From Planctomycetota bacterium (GTDB taxonomy: Bacteria > Planctomycetota > JAJSAM01): a stretch of 55,209 nucleotides of DNA. The notes beneath the pieces are model-generated. The model was given only the letters and a program-made list of their open reading frames with translations, did no database searches and had not been told where the DNA came from. The position numbers were made by a program, and so were the translations under genes. How positions within the stretch are numbered: position 1 is the first letter of the stretch; each line of letters opens with the position of its first letter. Below are positions 52,577 to 55,209 of the stretch, piece after piece. Location of the stretch: contig JAJSAM010000081.1 of assembly GCA_024274785.1 (NCBI GenBank), positions 1 to 55,209 of the forward strand. Reading direction: 5' to 3'.

Positions 52577-54664
52577 ATGCTCCAGGCACTGATTTCTCTC
52601 GGCCTCGCTCTCAATGCGGGCTTTCCGGTCGTCACACCGACGGACGACCTCGTGATCACCGAAAGTACGCGGATCAAGGCGGGCGAATACGTCATCCCGG
52701 ATGAGGGTGAGCCGGGGATCATCCGCGTGGTCGGGGAGGGCGTCGTCCTGCTCATGGACGGCGTGATCATCCGCGGCGCGGAGAAGGGCGCGGATCCCGA
52801 TACTTTCACCGGCACCGGTCTCGTCATCGAGGGCAAATCGCACGTCGTCTATGGTGGAGCGTTTCACGGGTTCAAGATCGGGGCGATGGTGAACGGCGGC
52901 GAGGGACACTGGGTGACCGGCCTCGACGTCGGCCGGAACTTCGCCCGGCACTTGAAGTCCACGCCGGCCGCGGAGGACCCATCGGACTGGCTGCGGCCCC
53001 ATGAGAACGACGACGGCGAGTGGGCGAAGAATTACGGTGCGGGAATCTGGGTCAAGGGAGCGAAGAACGTCCGGATCATCAACTGCGGCGGGCGCAACTC
53101 CCAGAACGGCATCATCCTCGATCGCACCACCGATACGCTCGTCAAGGGTTGTGACTTCTCCTTAAATTCCGGCTGGGGGCTCGCGCTCTGGCGTTCCTCC
53201 GACAACCAGATCGAGGACAACCGCTTCGACTGGTGCGTTCGGGGCTACAGCCACGGCGTCTACGACCGCGGCCAGGACTCCGCCGGGATCCTCGTCTTCG
53301 AGCAGTCTTCGCGGAACACGTTCATCCGCAACTCCGCCACGCACGGCGGCGACGGCTTCTTCCTCTACGCCGGCAACGAGACCACGAAGAAGACCGGGAA
53401 GGGCGGCAGCAACGACAACATCGTCACCGACAACGACTTCTCCTTTGCCGTGGCCAACGGCATCGAAGCGACCTTCTCCACGGGCAACGTCTTCTCCCGG
53501 AATCGGCTTGAGGAGTGCAATTACGGCATCTGGGCCGGGTACTCGCGAAAGAGCAGCTTTACCGACAATGTGATCAGGGACTGCACGCACGCCGGCATCG
53601 CCATCGAGCACGGTTCCGGGAACGAGATCCGCGGGAACCTCATTGAGAACTGCCGCCGGGGCATCCGGCTCTGGTGGGACGATGACCAGGAGTTCCTCGA
53701 ATCCGTCTATGGCAGGAACAACCGGACCGACTCCGCGGACACCGAAATCGCGGGCAACGTGATCACCGGTGGGGAGGTGGGGGTCGAGGTCGTTTCGAGT
53801 TCCGGGATCAGGCTCGACGGGAACTACCTGTCTGGCATGAAAATGGGCCTCCTGCGCACCGGCGACTGCCCCGAATTCGTCGAGCGGGCGCGGACCACCG
53901 CCCCGGAACTCGCGGTGCCCACCTTTGCCGATGTCCCGGACCCCATGCGCGGTCGAAGGACCATCATCATCCACGAGTGGGGGCCGTATGACTTCACCGT
54001 TCCGCTCCTCACTCCTGCCTACGCCGAAGGTGGGCGCTCTGCGACGTTCCAGGTGCTGGGCGCGAGAGATCGCCTGACCCCCACCGGGATCAAGGGTGCG
54101 GTGAACGTGACGGTCGAGATCGAGCCGGGGCGGGGGGTGTTCCTCCGCGTCACCCCGAAAGAGGATGCGGCGGCGTTTCTACCCTTCTCCTTCGTGCTGG
54201 TGGTGGGGGAGACGGAGCTTTCCGCCGCCGGGACGCTGATGAGCGCCACCTGGAAGGTTCGCCACTGGCAGTGGGAAAAGGACCCCCGGGAGGACGCGGA
54301 TGCTTTCAAGGCACTGCTCGAAACCGAACCGCTTCGTACGCGGCGGGTTCGCCGCCTCGACTTCCGCTTCGGAAGCCAGGGGCCGGGCGGAGGAGTTTCC
54401 GCGGATCGGTTCGCCACCGTTGCCGAGACGGAGATCGAGCTGCCGGCCGGGGAGTTCGAGTTCGTGACGGTTTCCGACGACGGGGTCCGGGTCTACCTCG
54501 ACGACGAAGAGGTCATCGACAACTGGACCCACCACGCATCGGGCGAGGACAAGGCCGTGGTCCAGGTTTCAGCCGGTCGGCACCGCATCAGGGTCGAACA
54601 CTTCGAGATCGATGGCCTGGCCCGGCTCTCGTTTCAGCTCAGGCTCGTCAGGAAAGCCGAATAG
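52577..54664 (+). CDS. Right-handed beta-helix protein with PA14-like C-terminus
   Basis: A 695-residue protein with a weak N-terminal signal (LQALISLGLALNAGF). Residues 80-440 are a NosD/pectate-lyase-type beta-helix with repeated N-x-I/F and G-I/G-A turns (NYGAGIWVKGAKNVRIIN, SQNGIILDRTTDTLVKG, GNEIRGNLIENCRRGI). After a linker (about 470-590), a PA14-like domain follows (EFVTVSDDGVRVYLDDEEVI, DNWTHH, AGRHRIRVEHFE). It is probably an extracellular carbohydrate-binding or carbohydrate-cleaving protein; catalytic residues are not identified. Confidence 0.88.
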   Translation: MLQALISLGLALNAGFPVVTPTDDLVITESTRIKAGEYVIPDEGEPGIIRVVGEGVVLLMDGVIIRGAEKGADPDTFTGTGLVIEGKSHVVYGGAFHGFKIGAMVNGGEGHWVTGLDVGRNFARHLKSTPAAEDPSDWLRPHENDDGEWAKNYGAGIWVKGAKNVRIINCGGRNSQNGIILDRTTDTLVKGCDFSLNSGWGLALWRSSDNQIEDNRFDWCVRGYSHGVYDRGQDSAGILVFEQSSRNTFIRNSATHGGDGFFLYAGNETTKKTGKGGSNDNIVTDNDFSFAVANGIEATFSTGNVFSRNRLEECNYGIWAGYSRKSSFTDNVIRDCTHAGIAIEHGSGNEIRGNLIENCRRGIRLWWDDDQEFLESVYGRNNRTDSADTEIAGNVITGGEVGVEVVSSSGIRLDGNYLSGMKMGLLRTGDCPEFVERARTTAPELAVPTFADVPDPMRGRRTIIIHEWGPYDFTVPLLTPAYAEGGRSATFQVLGARDRLTPTGIKGAVNVTVEIEPGRGVFLRVTPKEDAAAFLPFSFVLVVGETELSAAGTLMSATWKVRHWQWEKDPREDADAFKALLETEPLRTRRVRRLDFRFGSQGPGGGVSADRFATVAETEIELPAGEFEFVTVSDDGVRVYLDDEEVIDNWTHHASGEDKAVVQVSAGRHRIRVEHFEIDGLARLSFQLRLVRKAE

Positions 54665-54757
54665 TGGGTTGGAGCTCGTCCCGGTTCGAGGAATCCTGAG
54701 CATCGGGGCCCTTGCTGTGTTTCTTTAGTCTTGGGGAATCTCTGCCGAGGAGACGCA

Positions 54758-55069
54758 ATGGCGGGACATATGTCCAACCGGGACCGGATCGCGAAGATCG
54801 CTGCCGAGAAGGCGGCGGAGCGCAAGGAAAAGGTCGAGAAGAAGAAGAAGGCTCCGGCCAGGAAGAAGCGGGCCACGAAGAAGAAGGCCGTCGCCGCGGC
54901 TTCCGGTGGACGAATGAAGGTCGTCTGGGCCATCTGCGACCAGACCGGCAACCAGGTCAAGGCCTTCGATTACCCCAAGCGCAAGGAGGCGGACGCGGAA
55001 GCGGCGCGCCTCTCGGAAAGCAAGGGCAAGCCCCACTTCGTCCGGAGTGAGAAGGTCCCGATGGAGTAG
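54758..55069 (+). CDS. Small Lys-rich protein with basic tail
   Basis: A 103-residue protein. Residues 10-50 are an Ala/Lys/Glu/Arg-rich stretch (EKAAERKEKVEKKKKAPARK, then KRATKKKAVAA) like bacterial histone-like or nucleic-acid-binding tails. The C-terminal half is a small domain (MKVVWAICDQTGNQVKAF then ADAEAARLSESKGKPHF). It may be a DNA- or RNA-associated protein; no family is recognised. GAGGAGA precedes the ATG. Confidence 0.78.
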   Translation: MAGHMSNRDRIAKIAAEKAAERKEKVEKKKKAPARKKRATKKKAVAAASGGRMKVVWAICDQTGNQVKAFDYPKRKEADAEAARLSESKGKPHFVRSEKVPME

Positions 55070-55082
55070 GGCACCACCCTTC

Positions 55083-55209
55083 GGTCGCTTGGCGACCTTC
55101 GGGTCGGCGGGACGCTGGCGCGTCCCGCCGGGTCGGAACCCACCAGCACCTCCTTCGTCGGCGCTGGTGGATTCCTCCCGGTGCATCACTCAGGGGGACC
55201 GTGGTCCCC
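55083..55209. repeat. Cluster of perfect hairpins at the window's right edge
   Basis: Within 127 bp: GGTCGC-TTG-GCGACC (55083-55097); GGCGGGACGC-TGGC-GCGTCCCGCC (55106-55129, 10-bp stem); CCACCAGC...GCTGGTGG (55140-55170); and GGGGACC-GT-GGTCCCC (55194-55209, cut by the edge). All arms are perfect. The first could end transcription of the Lys-rich gene; the set as a whole looks like a structured non-coding region. Confidence 0.6.

Overview
This is a GC-rich bacterial chromosome segment of about 55 kb carrying roughly 40 genes on both strands. DUF4159, paired MoxR ATPases, secreted HEAT-type proteins, a VPLP/PEP-CTERM-like anchored protein, a large LysM/peptidoglycan-binding neighbourhood and many lipoproteins suggest a Gram-negative, Planctomycetota-like environmental bacterium. 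That placement is inference; there is no rRNA gene in the window to settle it.

Layout. 1-0.35 kb holds a decayed transposase. 0.35-14 kb is mostly minus strand: DUF58 protein, lipoprotein, a 1243-residue metzincin-like protein with a LysM partner, FHA-MoxR fusion, tandem DUF4159 protein, SUFU-domain protein, zinc-finger protein, a second MoxR and TatD. 14-19.4 kb is plus strand: serS, a coiled-coil membrane protein, a GAF-GGDEF diguanylate cyclase and an atypical NRAMP transporter. 19.4-24.1 kb is minus strand: ArnT-like glycosyltransferase, HEAT protein, transketolase. 24.4-30.6 kb holds small genes, dispersed hairpin repeats, an AhpD/CMD-family protein whose reading frame is interrupted only by a UGA at the second Cys of CxxC (a probable selenoprotein), a frameshifted gene, tRNA-Leu(UAA) and an M50 protease.

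31-41 kb looks like an envelope protein quality-control and metal region: HtrA with four PDZ-like modules, a catalytically dead HtrA paralogue, a Cys-rich secreted protein, then a tightly coupled run of SurA/PpiD-like PPIase (with a Cys/His cluster), a CDF-transporter/HflK fusion, HflC, a second HflK and two tiny membrane proteins. A Zn/Cd-type P-type ATPase and a histidine kinase/response regulator pair follow. The reading of this region as one functional metal-linked SPFH system is inference from gene order, overlaps and domains.

46-55 kb carries a large secreted HEAT-like protein, a second copy of the hairpin repeat, lipoproteins, a C45-family acyltransferase/peptidase split from its signal peptide by a TAA, an HD phosphohydrolase, a beta-helix/PA14 protein and a Lys-rich small protein. 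The most notable observations are the UGA-containing AhpD-like gene with a SECIS-like hairpin, the CDF-HflK fusion locus, and the two-copy 165-bp hairpin element whose stems differ by compensatory changes.
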